64,000 nt of DNA, from contig JAJEHL010000050.1 of assembly GCA_022823725.1 (NCBI GenBank), positions 1-64,000 of the forward strand. The letters run 5' to 3'. Below the pieces are notes generated by a model, which was not told the DNA's origin, searched no databases, and worked only from the letters and a program-made list of their open reading frames with translations. How positions within the stretch are numbered: the first letter of the stretch is position 1; every line of letters starts with the position of its first letter. Below are positions 57,766 to 64,000 of this stretch, in pieces. Both the position numbers and the translations under genes were made by a program. Source of the stretch: Candidatus Latescibacterota bacterium. GTDB lineage: Bacteria > Latescibacterota > UBA2968.

Positions 57766-59175
57766 TTAAGGTTTTTCTTTGTTGAGTTTGTATTTGCGGT
57801 ACAGGTGGCGAAATTGGTCGTAGCTGAGTTCGAGTTGTTCGGCGGCTTCGCGCTGATTCCAGGAGACTTTATCGAGAATGCGCCGCAATAGACTCAGTTC
57901 AAAGAATTGCACTTGTGATTCAAAACCGTCGTTCAATTCGGGTGATTGGGGTGCTTGTTGAGAAACTTCGGGGGGCAGGTCGTCGGGTTCAATCTCAGTT
58001 CCACGGGCGACACAGGCTGCGCGTTCGGCCGCAAATTTGAGTTCGCGCACATTGCCCGGCCAGCGATATGTCATCAGGCGTTCTATTGCCGCATCGGAAA
58101 AATCGCGTTTTTGAAGGCCCGGTACTTCCTCGACAATTTGCGCGACAAAATAATCGGCTAATGCGGGAATGTCTTCGCGGCGTTCGTGCAATGGGGGCAT
58201 GTGCAAAACTTCAAAGCGCAATCTGTCGTAGAGGTCCTGGCGGAATCGGCCTTCGGCAATTTCCGTTTCGAGATCGGTATTTGTGGCGGCAATAACGCGC
58301 ACGTCGATAAAGATGGGTGTCGCACTGCCCACGCGCTGGATTTCGCTGTATTCTATGGCGCGCAATACGTTTTGTTGAAATTCGGGGGTGGTGTTGCCAA
58401 TTTCATCGAGGAAGAGGGTGCCGCCACTCGCGGCTTCAAATTTGCCTGGTCGGGCTTCTGTTGCGCCCGTATAAGCCCCTTTTTCGTGTCCAAAGAGTTC
58501 GCTTTCGAGCAATTGGTCGGCAATGGCGGCGCAGTTGACTTTGACAAAGGGACGGTCTTTGCGGTCACTGCCATAGTGGATGGCAGCGGCGACGAGTTCT
58601 TTGCCCGTTCCGGGTTCGCCCGTGATGAGCGCGGGCCTGGGTATGGGGGCTACGGTTTGCGCTCGCTGGAGAATTTGCTGGAGTTTGGGACTGGAGCCGA
58701 TGATTTGATAGCGTTTGCCAAATTCGTCTCGGTAGAATTGGTTTTCTCGCCCCAGGTCCTGAACTTCGGCCCGCAGTTGGGCGTTTTCCTTAAGTGCTTG
58801 ATACACGCGGTCGAGTTTTTCAAGGCTGAGTTCGATTTTGTCTTCTATATAAAAGTCTTTTTCAATAAAGTCTGTTGCGCCCAATCGCAATGCAGCCACG
58901 GCAGTGTCTATTGTGCCCTGTCCGGTGAGCATAATGACGGGCAGGTCGGGAACCGTTCCGAGCATTTGTGGTAAAATTTCGAGGCCATCGGGTTCATTGG
59001 GTCCATAATCGAGGTCGAGAATGGCCAGGCTAATCTGATCGGGATGCTGTTGTAGATATGATAGCGCTTCGCGCCCGGTCGAGAAGGCATGGACCTTGCG
59101 CGCGTCGTCTCGCAGGCTTCGAATCAGCATGTCGAGGACTTCTATCTGGTCGTCAGCAACGATAATTTCGGTCAT
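57766..59175 (-). CDS. NtrC-family sigma-54-dependent response regulator
   Basis: 469 residues: receiver domain 1-125 (IIVADDQIEVLD, AILDLDYGPNEPDG with the phospho-Asp, VIMLTGQGT, FIEKD), AAA+ domain about 155-385 with Walker A GEPGTGKE, the sigma-54 loop GAYTGA, Walker B GTLFLDEIGN and WPGNVRELK, and a C-terminal Fis-type helix-turn-helix (LLRRILDKVSWNQREAAEQLELSYDQFRHLYRKY). It activates sigma-54 promoters on phosphorylation, presumably by the TPR kinase encoded 12 bp upstream. Confidence 0.95.
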   Translation of the reverse strand: MTEIIVADDQIEVLDMLIRSLRDDARKVHAFSTGREALSYLQQHPDQISLAILDLDYGPNEPDGLEILPQMLGTVPDLPVIMLTGQGTIDTAVAALRLGATDFIEKDFYIEDKIELSLEKLDRVYQALKENAQLRAEVQDLGRENQFYRDEFGKRYQIIGSSPKLQQILQRAQTVAPIPRPALITGEPGTGKELVAAAIHYGSDRKDRPFVKVNCAAIADQLLESELFGHEKGAYTGATEARPGKFEAASGGTLFLDEIGNTTPEFQQNVLRAIEYSEIQRVGSATPIFIDVRVIAATNTDLETEIAEGRFRQDLYDRLRFEVLHMPPLHERREDIPALADYFVAQIVEEVPGLQKRDFSDAAIERLMTYRWPGNVRELKFAAERAACVARGTEIEPDDLPPEVSQQAPQSPELNDGFESQVQFFELSLLRRILDKVSWNQREAAEQLELSYDQFRHLYRKYKLNKEKP

Positions 59176-59187
59176 GGGATAAGGGAC

Positions 59188-60450
59188 TTATTGAATAAAT
59201 TCTTCAGCTATTGGATCGCGTGAGGTGTCGGGTACGCTGCGTTGCAGTCCAATGCTGTCTTGTTGTGTTGAGACTTCAAAATCGACGGGCAGGTCTATGC
59301 GAAAAACTGCGCCCGCGCCCGGGCGGCTGATCATGCGTAGCGTGCCGCGGTGTGCCGCTGCAATGCGAGAGCAGATACTCAGCCCATATCCATTGCCCCT
59401 TTCCCGCGTTGAAAATCCGGGGTCGAATATACGGGTTTGCAAGTTTTCGGGAATGCCGGGACCATTGTCTTCCACTTCAATATATACCGAACTGCGCTCT
59501 GTATCGGCGCCGACCTGTACTGTTACCCTGCCATTGTCTTCAGTGGCTTCGATGGCGTTGAGGGTCAGGTTTGTGACGGCTTCAGATAACATGCCAGCGT
59601 CTGCTATTACCTGAGGTACATGCGGTTCGGCAGCAAAGATGAGTTCTTTGTTCCCCGCTCGTGCAGAGAGTTTGTGGGTCATTTTTTTGATGAGTTGGGG
59701 CACATCGACCAGCGCGGGGTTCATGGTGTCTTGTTTCATAGACCGCAAGTAGGCAACCCATTGATTGTAGATGTGTTCTTGTTCGTGTGCGATGTCTTTC
59801 AGGTCATCCAGTCCGTCGGTATTTGGCGGTAAATTGCGTATGGCGCGGCGCATTCGGCTGCCGGAGAGACCCATCAGGTTTTTGATGCGATGGCCGTGCG
59901 TGTAGAGGCTTTCATAGACCTGTGCGCGCCCCAGGTCTATGAGTTCGAGAGATAGGCGGGCGAGAATGCTCGATGCTCTAACGCCAAATTCTTCGGTGAT
60001 GCTCGCGTATTCGCGTTCCATTTGCGTCGGAGTCAGGTGTTGGAAGAGCAATCGGGCGAGATTGCCATAGGGCAGCATGTAATCGGGTTCGAGGTGTATG
60101 GCGATTTTAAACTCACCAAGTGCCGATAAAATTTGTCCATTTTGCATGAGCAAAACGCCCAGGTTGTTGTGCCCGGGCGCAAAGAGGGGGTCGGCTTCCA
60201 AACCCCGGCGGTAAACGGCAATGGCTCGCGATGCGTTTTCCGGGAAGTCATCGAGCAGGCTGCCCAACAAAAAACAGACGCGGTCAATGAGGGCTTGTTC
60301 ACCACCCCGGTTATCGACAGACAAAATGTATTCGAGGTGTTCAACCGCTTTTTTATAGTCGCCCGAGCCTGGTGCTGCCCCGCGTGCGTGTTGTAGCGCC
60401 ATTTGGAAACGGGCTTCCAGATCGGGGATTATGTTCAGAGTGTTGGACAT
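59188..60450 (-). CDS. Soluble TPR-domain sensor histidine kinase
   Basis: 420 residues with no membrane segment. TPR repeats cover about 1-150 (AVEHLEYILSVDN, RAIAVYRRGLEADPLFAPGHNNLGVLLMQNGQ, LEPDYMLPYGNLARLL). A dimerisation region with YTHGHRIKNLMGLSGSRM carries the likely phospho-histidine (H in HRIKN), then a GHKL ATPase domain: N box AVTNLTLNAIEATED, G1 EDNGPGIPE, F box FDPGFSTRERGNGYGLSICSRIA. The TPR array suggests protein-protein signal input. Pairs with the NtrC-type regulator 12 bp downstream. Confidence 0.9.
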   Translation of the reverse strand: MSNTLNIIPDLEARFQMALQHARGAAPGSGDYKKAVEHLEYILSVDNRGGEQALIDRVCFLLGSLLDDFPENASRAIAVYRRGLEADPLFAPGHNNLGVLLMQNGQILSALGEFKIAIHLEPDYMLPYGNLARLLFQHLTPTQMEREYASITEEFGVRASSILARLSLELIDLGRAQVYESLYTHGHRIKNLMGLSGSRMRRAIRNLPPNTDGLDDLKDIAHEQEHIYNQWVAYLRSMKQDTMNPALVDVPQLIKKMTHKLSARAGNKELIFAAEPHVPQVIADAGMLSEAVTNLTLNAIEATEDNGRVTVQVGADTERSSVYIEVEDNGPGIPENLQTRIFDPGFSTRERGNGYGLSICSRIAAAHRGTLRMISRPGAGAVFRIDLPVDFEVSTQQDSIGLQRSVPDTSRDPIAEEFIQ

Positions 60451-60473
60451 GGCTGTACTTACGCGTTGTGGCC

Positions 60474-61991
60474 TTACGCCTCTGCGTCTTTTGGGTTATC
60501 GGGTTTGCCGTTTTCTCCTGCCGCTTGTTCGCCGTTCATTTTGCCCAGAAATTCGGGTAATTCAAGCCCGGCGAGACGCGCCAGATCGTGCATGGGCGGT
60601 ATGGCACCCATGAGGCGTTGTCCCAGGTTGGACATGCCACTTTCGCCATTGCCGCTGTCCCAGACCATCACTTTGTCGATGGGCAGGTTGCTAATGGCTT
60701 CTGCCTGGATGTTGGCGACGTCGGTGAGGCGTTCGATGATCAGGAAGGCCGCTGCTGCCTGGTCGTTGCTGCCACAGGCTTCAACGAGTTGTCTGTATCC
60801 TTCGGCTTTGGCGTTGAGGATGGCCTGAGTCCCCTGGGCTTCGGCCTGTTTTTGTGCGAGAATAGCGGCGGCTTCACCTTCGGCAATAAGGCGTCGCTGT
60901 TCTTTTTCGGCTTCTGCTTGAACGACCTGGCGTTGTTTTTCGGCTTCTGCCTGAACGACGATTTCCGCACGCAGGCGCGCTTCTTCGCGCAGTGCTCGGG
61001 CTTCTTCGGCTGCTTTTTCCGCGGTTTCCTGCGCGACGCGAATGGCGCCGTCAGTGGCTTTGGTCGCTTCTTCTGCTTTTCGGCGCGCTTCTTCTTCTGC
61101 CACGCGTTGTCCCGCGCGATAGCCGGCTGTTTTTGCTTCTGCTTCTGTTTCCGACTGTACGGCTTCTGCTTCGAGAGCCGCGACATTTTGGCGTTTGTCT
61201 CGCCCCGCCTCTGCTTCGCCAATTTCAGCTTCGGATTCGAGTGCGGCAACTTGTCGTCGTCTGTTTCGCGTTGCTTCTGCTTCGCCGACATCGGCTTCTG
61301 ACTCGGCTGCTGCGACCTCCCGACGGCGGTCGCGCGCGCGTTCGGCCACGCCAACCTGACCATGCCTTTCTTGTTCAGCCACGTCAATAGAGGCCTGGTT
61401 GATGGCTTCGGCTGCTGCTTTTTGCCCGATGGCTTTGATGTAGCCGCTTTCGTCGTCGAGGTCTTTGATGTTGACGTTGATAACGGCCAGGCCAATTTTT
61501 TCCATTTCAGTGGAGACGGCATCATTCACTTTGGTCATGAATGCCTGTCGGTCCTGGTTGATTTCTTCAATTTGCATGGTTGCAATGACTGCGCGCATCT
61601 GGCCGAGGATGATGTCCTGTGCCTGGCTCTGAATTTGATCGCGGGAAAGGCCCAGGAGGCGGATGGCCGCGTTTTGCATGATGCCGGGCTGGTTGGAGAT
61701 GGCTGCTGTGACTGTGGTGGGGACGGATACGCGGATGTTTTCCTGGGATAGCGCGTTGTCCAGATCGATGGGTACGACAAAGGGTTCGAGGTCGAGGTAC
61801 TCGTAGTCCTGCAATAGGGGCAGGACAAAAGCTGCGCCGCCGTGTACGCATTTTGCGGCTCCGCTCCCTGTTTTGCCGTAGATGACGAGGATTTTGTTGG
61901 ATGGACAGCGCTTGTAGCGGGAAATGAATGTGAGAAAAAGTAAGCAGACAACGGCTGCGAGGATGATGGTGAGTAAGAGTTCAGTAGGCAT
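60474..61991 (-). CDS. Flotillin-family (SPFH) protein
   Basis: 505 residues. N-terminal membrane segment (ELLLTIILAAVVCLLFLTFI), SPFH/band-7 domain about 25-200 (GAAFVLPLLQDYEYLDLEP, VSVPTTVTAAISNQPGIMQNAAIRLLGLSRDQIQSQA, EKIGLAVINVNIKDLDD). A long Ala/Glu-rich coiled coil to about 400 contains three near-copies of a 22-residue unit (VGEAEATRNRRRQVAALESEAE type). The C-terminus holds LIIERLTDVANIQAEAISNLPIDKVMVWDSG, as in FloT. Scaffold for membrane microdomains. The NfeD-like gene is 15 bp upstream, the standard flotillin partner. Confidence 0.93.
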   Translation of the reverse strand: MPTELLLTIILAAVVCLLFLTFISRYKRCPSNKILVIYGKTGSGAAKCVHGGAAFVLPLLQDYEYLDLEPFVVPIDLDNALSQENIRVSVPTTVTAAISNQPGIMQNAAIRLLGLSRDQIQSQAQDIILGQMRAVIATMQIEEINQDRQAFMTKVNDAVSTEMEKIGLAVINVNIKDLDDESGYIKAIGQKAAAEAINQASIDVAEQERHGQVGVAERARDRRREVAAAESEADVGEAEATRNRRRQVAALESEAEIGEAEAGRDKRQNVAALEAEAVQSETEAEAKTAGYRAGQRVAEEEARRKAEEATKATDGAIRVAQETAEKAAEEARALREEARLRAEIVVQAEAEKQRQVVQAEAEKEQRRLIAEGEAAAILAQKQAEAQGTQAILNAKAEGYRQLVEACGSNDQAAAAFLIIERLTDVANIQAEAISNLPIDKVMVWDSGNGESGMSNLGQRLMGAIPPMHDLARLAGLELPEFLGKMNGEQAAGENGKPDNPKDAEA

Positions 61992-62006
61992 TGATCCCCC
62001 CTTTGT

Positions 62007-62615
62007 TCAGGATGAAATGGGTTCTACTTCGACGGTGATTGTGTCGAGTGTTCGCAGTACGCGAACCGGCGTTTTGTTCTGGATGGGCTGCCCGTCTTTA
62101 CTGCGCGCAGAGATGTAGTTGACAGCCCCGCTTTCCATCACGCGAATTTGACCGGCGCCATTCTCGGGGATGTCGATATAGACTTCGCCTTCATTGCCAA
62201 TGCAGGACGATAGGTTTCGGTTATGCGATTCGGAGAGGTGTTGCACTTTGTAGAAGAAGTAGGCCACCAGGGCCATGCCTGCGCCGCCCCATATAACGCC
62301 ACGTAAAACCGAGTCTTCGATGGAGAGACCCGCGTCGAGATAGAGGGCACCAGCCCATCCAAAGAGCATCCCAAAGGCGATCACAGAACGCACGGAGAGC
62401 AATTTAAAGGCGACGATGCCGTGATCGTGGGGGCCACCATCCACATCTGGTCCCACATCGTCGGCGCTGAGGTCATCCTGAGCAATGCCATCTGCCGAAT
62501 CACTCAGGCCGATGAGTGTTGTGATAAATTGCCAGAGGAATAGGACAGTAAAAAAGACGGCAACGCCATAGAATGCCTGATTGAGAGGTGCGAGTTCTGA
62601 CCACCATGCCTGCAT
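62007..62615 (-). CDS. NfeD-like membrane protein
   Basis: 202 residues from the ATG at 62615, with GGAGGTTAATT ahead. Three to four membrane helices (AFYGVAVFFTVLFLWQFITTLIGL, SVRSVIAFGMLFGWAGALYL, VIWGGAGMALVAYFFYKVQ) with an Asp-rich loop (DDLSADDVGPDVDGGPHDHG). The C-terminal OB-fold part is NfeD-like (CIGNEGEVYIDIPENGAGQIRVMESGAVNYISARSKDGQPIQNKTPVRVLRTLDTI). It resembles the YuaF partner of FloT and leads the flotillin operon. Confidence 0.85.
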   Translation of the reverse strand: MQAWWSELAPLNQAFYGVAVFFTVLFLWQFITTLIGLSDSADGIAQDDLSADDVGPDVDGGPHDHGIVAFKLLSVRSVIAFGMLFGWAGALYLDAGLSIEDSVLRGVIWGGAGMALVAYFFYKVQHLSESHNRNLSSCIGNEGEVYIDIPENGAGQIRVMESGAVNYISARSKDGQPIQNKTPVRVLRTLDTITVEVEPISS

Positions 62616-62750
62616 AATTAACCTCCAGAAATCGGACCGAGAGTTGCGCGTTCTATCAACCATTTTGGGTGGTATGGCAGGAATTTGCGACGCGCGAATT
62701 TATTATTTCTAAATTTGCCCACGCAAAGGGCGAAAAGCAAGGGTTATTTC

Positions 62751-63341
62751 TCAGCCGGGCTGTAAGCCGAGTTTGCGAAATTCGCTTTCGAGTTGGCGGC
62801 GGGCGCGGCACAGCCAGGTTTTTACGGTTCCCAACGGAACGCGAAGTGCCTGTGTGATTTCTTCGTAGGACCAGTCCATGACGTAGCGCAGCCACATGGC
62901 TTTGCGATAGCGTTCGGGCAAGTTTTGAATGCTTTGGTGGACCAATTCTATGCGTTCGCGTTTTTCGACTATTTGGTCTGGTAGCGTGCCGGGGATGATG
63001 TCGCGGATGACGTTGCGAACGATTTCGGGGTCTTCGGTTTGATAGACCCAGTTTTGCCGAACTTGCTGCGAGCGCAGGTGTGAGCGATAGACGTTGAGGG
63101 CAATTTGCGTGAGCCAGGTCGAAAATGCCGCCTGGCCTTTGAATGTGTGGAGCGAGCGATAGGCGCGGAAAAATGTGTCTTGCATCAGGTCGTCAACAGT
63201 GTCGCGGTCCGAAATGCGCTGTGCGAGGGTGCCGTAGATCTGACTTTGATATTTGTGGTAGAGCGTTTCAAAGGCTCGGCGGTCGCCCGAGAGGGATGCG
63301 CGAATCAGCGTTTGATCCTGTGTTTTCACTTTTTTCTCCAT
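62751..63341 (-). CDS. ECF-type RNA polymerase sigma factor
   Basis: 196 residues. Region 2: DRRAFETLYHKYQSQIYGTLAQRISDRDTVDDLMQDTFFRAYRSLHTFKGQAAFSTWLTQIALNVYRSHLR. Region 4: IQNLPERYRKAMWLRYVMDWSYEEITQALRVPLGTVKTWLCRARRQLE. This is the compact sigma-E-like layout. No anti-sigma gene is evident at either side; the NfeD/flotillin pair downstream (135-bp gap without gene) may be its target or simply adjacent. Confidence 0.93.
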   Translation of the reverse strand: MEKKVKTQDQTLIRASLSGDRRAFETLYHKYQSQIYGTLAQRISDRDTVDDLMQDTFFRAYRSLHTFKGQAAFSTWLTQIALNVYRSHLRSQQVRQNWVYQTEDPEIVRNVIRDIIPGTLPDQIVEKRERIELVHQSIQNLPERYRKAMWLRYVMDWSYEEITQALRVPLGTVKTWLCRARRQLESEFRKLGLQPG

Positions 63342-63398
63342 TCGTTAAGATTATTCGTTTATTACTATTCTTTTGTTTGTTACAAGACGGATTTTCCG

Positions 63399-63569
63399 TC
63401 AGTCTCTTCTGAGCAGGCGATAACCGATCGCAATACATACAACGGCGATGGCGAGTTTGAGCAAGAGAAAGAGTAGCCCAAATAGAGAGCCGATGAGCGG
63501 GAAGAGAACCTGGATGGCGAAAATGCCGCCGATGATGATGAGCACGATGCCGATGAGTTTTGCTAACAT
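63399..63569 (-). CDS. Small two-helix membrane protein
   Basis: 56 residues, MLAKLIGIVLIIIGGIFAIQV..., with AAGGACATCCC before the ATG at 63569. Two hydrophobic helices (about 4-22 and 24-48) and a basic end (GYRLLRRD). Too short for a family call, but the ribosome-binding site, spacing to the gene at 63601 (31 bp) and strongly membrane-like composition support a real gene, probably co-transcribed with that gene. Confidence 0.65.
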   Translation of the reverse strand: MLAKLIGIVLIIIGGIFAIQVLFPLIGSLFGLLFLLLKLAIAVVCIAIGYRLLRRD

Positions 63570-63600
63570 GGGATGTCCTTTTTATTTGTGAGGTGGTCCG

Positions 63601-63960
63601 TCAATCCGAGATGGTTTGCGGAGGTGGAGATGGCGTAGCAAGTGATTTGCTTTCGAGACGCTCGAGTTTGTCGTCGTTGGTGATGACGATGTCCTGAAGG
63701 TCGATGAGGCGTTTTTCGAGTTCTTTCACGCGTTTTGTCAGTTTTTCAGACAGATTGTTGTTTTTTATTGATCTATTTCTTCGTTCGTCTTCTGACGCAA
63801 ATGTGAATGTGATGGCAAAAAAGGTAATAAAAGCCATAGCCCCCCAGGCTGCCAACAGGCCGAGACCACCTCCAAATGTTGGGTTTTCGATATAAACAAT
63901 TGTGCCGCTTGCAAGAATAATCAGACTGATACCAACTGTGAGCGTAAGAAAGATGCGCAT
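63601..63960 (-). CDS. Small membrane protein with C-terminal coiled coil (LapA-like layout)
   Basis: 119 residues. Two membrane helices (RIFLTLTVGISLIILASGTIVYI and GLGLLAAWGAMAFITFFAITFTF), then a charged coiled coil (LSEKLTKRVKELEKRLIDLQDIVITNDDKLERLESKSL). The layout recalls LapA/YciS-type envelope proteins, but identity is not certain. GGGAGGACACC precedes the ATG. Upstream of the ECF sigma factor gene on the same strand; the three could be co-expressed. Confidence 0.65.
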   Translation of the reverse strand: MRIFLTLTVGISLIILASGTIVYIENPTFGGGLGLLAAWGAMAFITFFAITFTFASEDERRNRSIKNNNLSEKLTKRVKELEKRLIDLQDIVITNDDKLERLESKSLATPSPPPQTISD

Positions 63961-64000
63961 GGTGTCCTCCCTTTAGTTTTATTAGCGCGCAATGGGCGAT

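Noticed and set aside
1-64000. CRISPR arrays, prophage or insertion sequences
   Set aside because: No evenly spaced repeats, transposase or phage structural genes were seen; the only mobile-looking items are two TA modules and short palindromes.

Overview
The window reads as a contiguous, gene-dense chromosomal piece of an uncultured Gram-negative-type bacterium. Evidence for a diderm envelope is a TonB-dependent receptor (left edge), an outer-membrane beta-barrel protein and many Sec signal peptides. Four large TPR/GWxTD-domain proteins, five phytanoyl-CoA-dioxygenase-like (PhyH) proteins, enolase-superfamily dehydratases, a CehA/McbA-type hydrolase, a DUF6785-type membrane protein and a dockerin-like protein together resemble gene content I associate with Latescibacterota/Poribacteria-type lineages. 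That placement is inference; no rRNA or ribosomal protein marker lies in the window.

Layout. 0-2.7 kb: outer-membrane receptor pair (minus), a structured AT-rich divergent region, and a dockerin-bearing secreted protein (plus). 2.8-23.4 kb: a long minus-strand block holding two TPR/GWxTD genes, a PhyH cluster with one double-domain protein, an Nramp-like transporter behind a terminator-like hairpin, a secreted cyclase-family protein, a STAS-ATPase regulator, a tandemly duplicated TPR/GWxTD pair, then a catabolic set (amidohydrolase, TIM-barrel isomerase, enolase-superfamily enzyme, beta-propeller). 23.6-42.2 kb: a plus-strand block with a class A penicillin-binding protein, metallophosphoesterase, DUF362 protein, MurG, DUF6785-like membrane protein, aldolase, sulfatase, FAD amine oxidase, creatininase, galactonate-dehydratase-like enzyme, formamidase and TIM-barrel isomerase. 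It is interrupted by a reversed HigBA-type toxin-antitoxin pair and carries a VapBC pair. 42.2-42.5 kb: three tandem tRNA-like RNA genes. 42.6-53.9 kb: mostly minus-strand PhyH genes, an MFS/sensor/binding-protein operon, more hydrolases, cupin, DJ-1/PfpI protein and inositol-3-phosphate synthase. 54-64 kb: a LysR regulator, then a housekeeping/signalling block (ThiI, SpoIIE-type phosphatase, NtrC-type regulator, TPR histidine kinase, flotillin, NfeD, ECF sigma factor, small membrane proteins).

How it may work: the accessory blocks look like scavenging of sulfated, methylated and acidic organic compounds (sulfatase, sugar-acid dehydratases, aldolase, creatininase, formamidase, oxygenases). 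The right end looks like membrane-microdomain and envelope-stress signalling.

Most notable signals: (1) three adjacent tRNA-like RNAs with a long acceptor stem and short T stem (8/4 or 9/3), a GNRA-capped variable arm, encoded CCA, compensatory base changes, and an anticodon arm too small for a normal seven-base loop; (2) PhyH proteins in which the metal-binding HxD carboxylate is replaced (HxG, HxS, HxN) beside intact HxD paralogs, including a double-domain protein whose first domain has lost both metal histidines; (3) an attenuator-like hairpin directly ahead of the Nramp-like gene; (4) a TA promoter placed so that the toxin mRNA would be leaderless.
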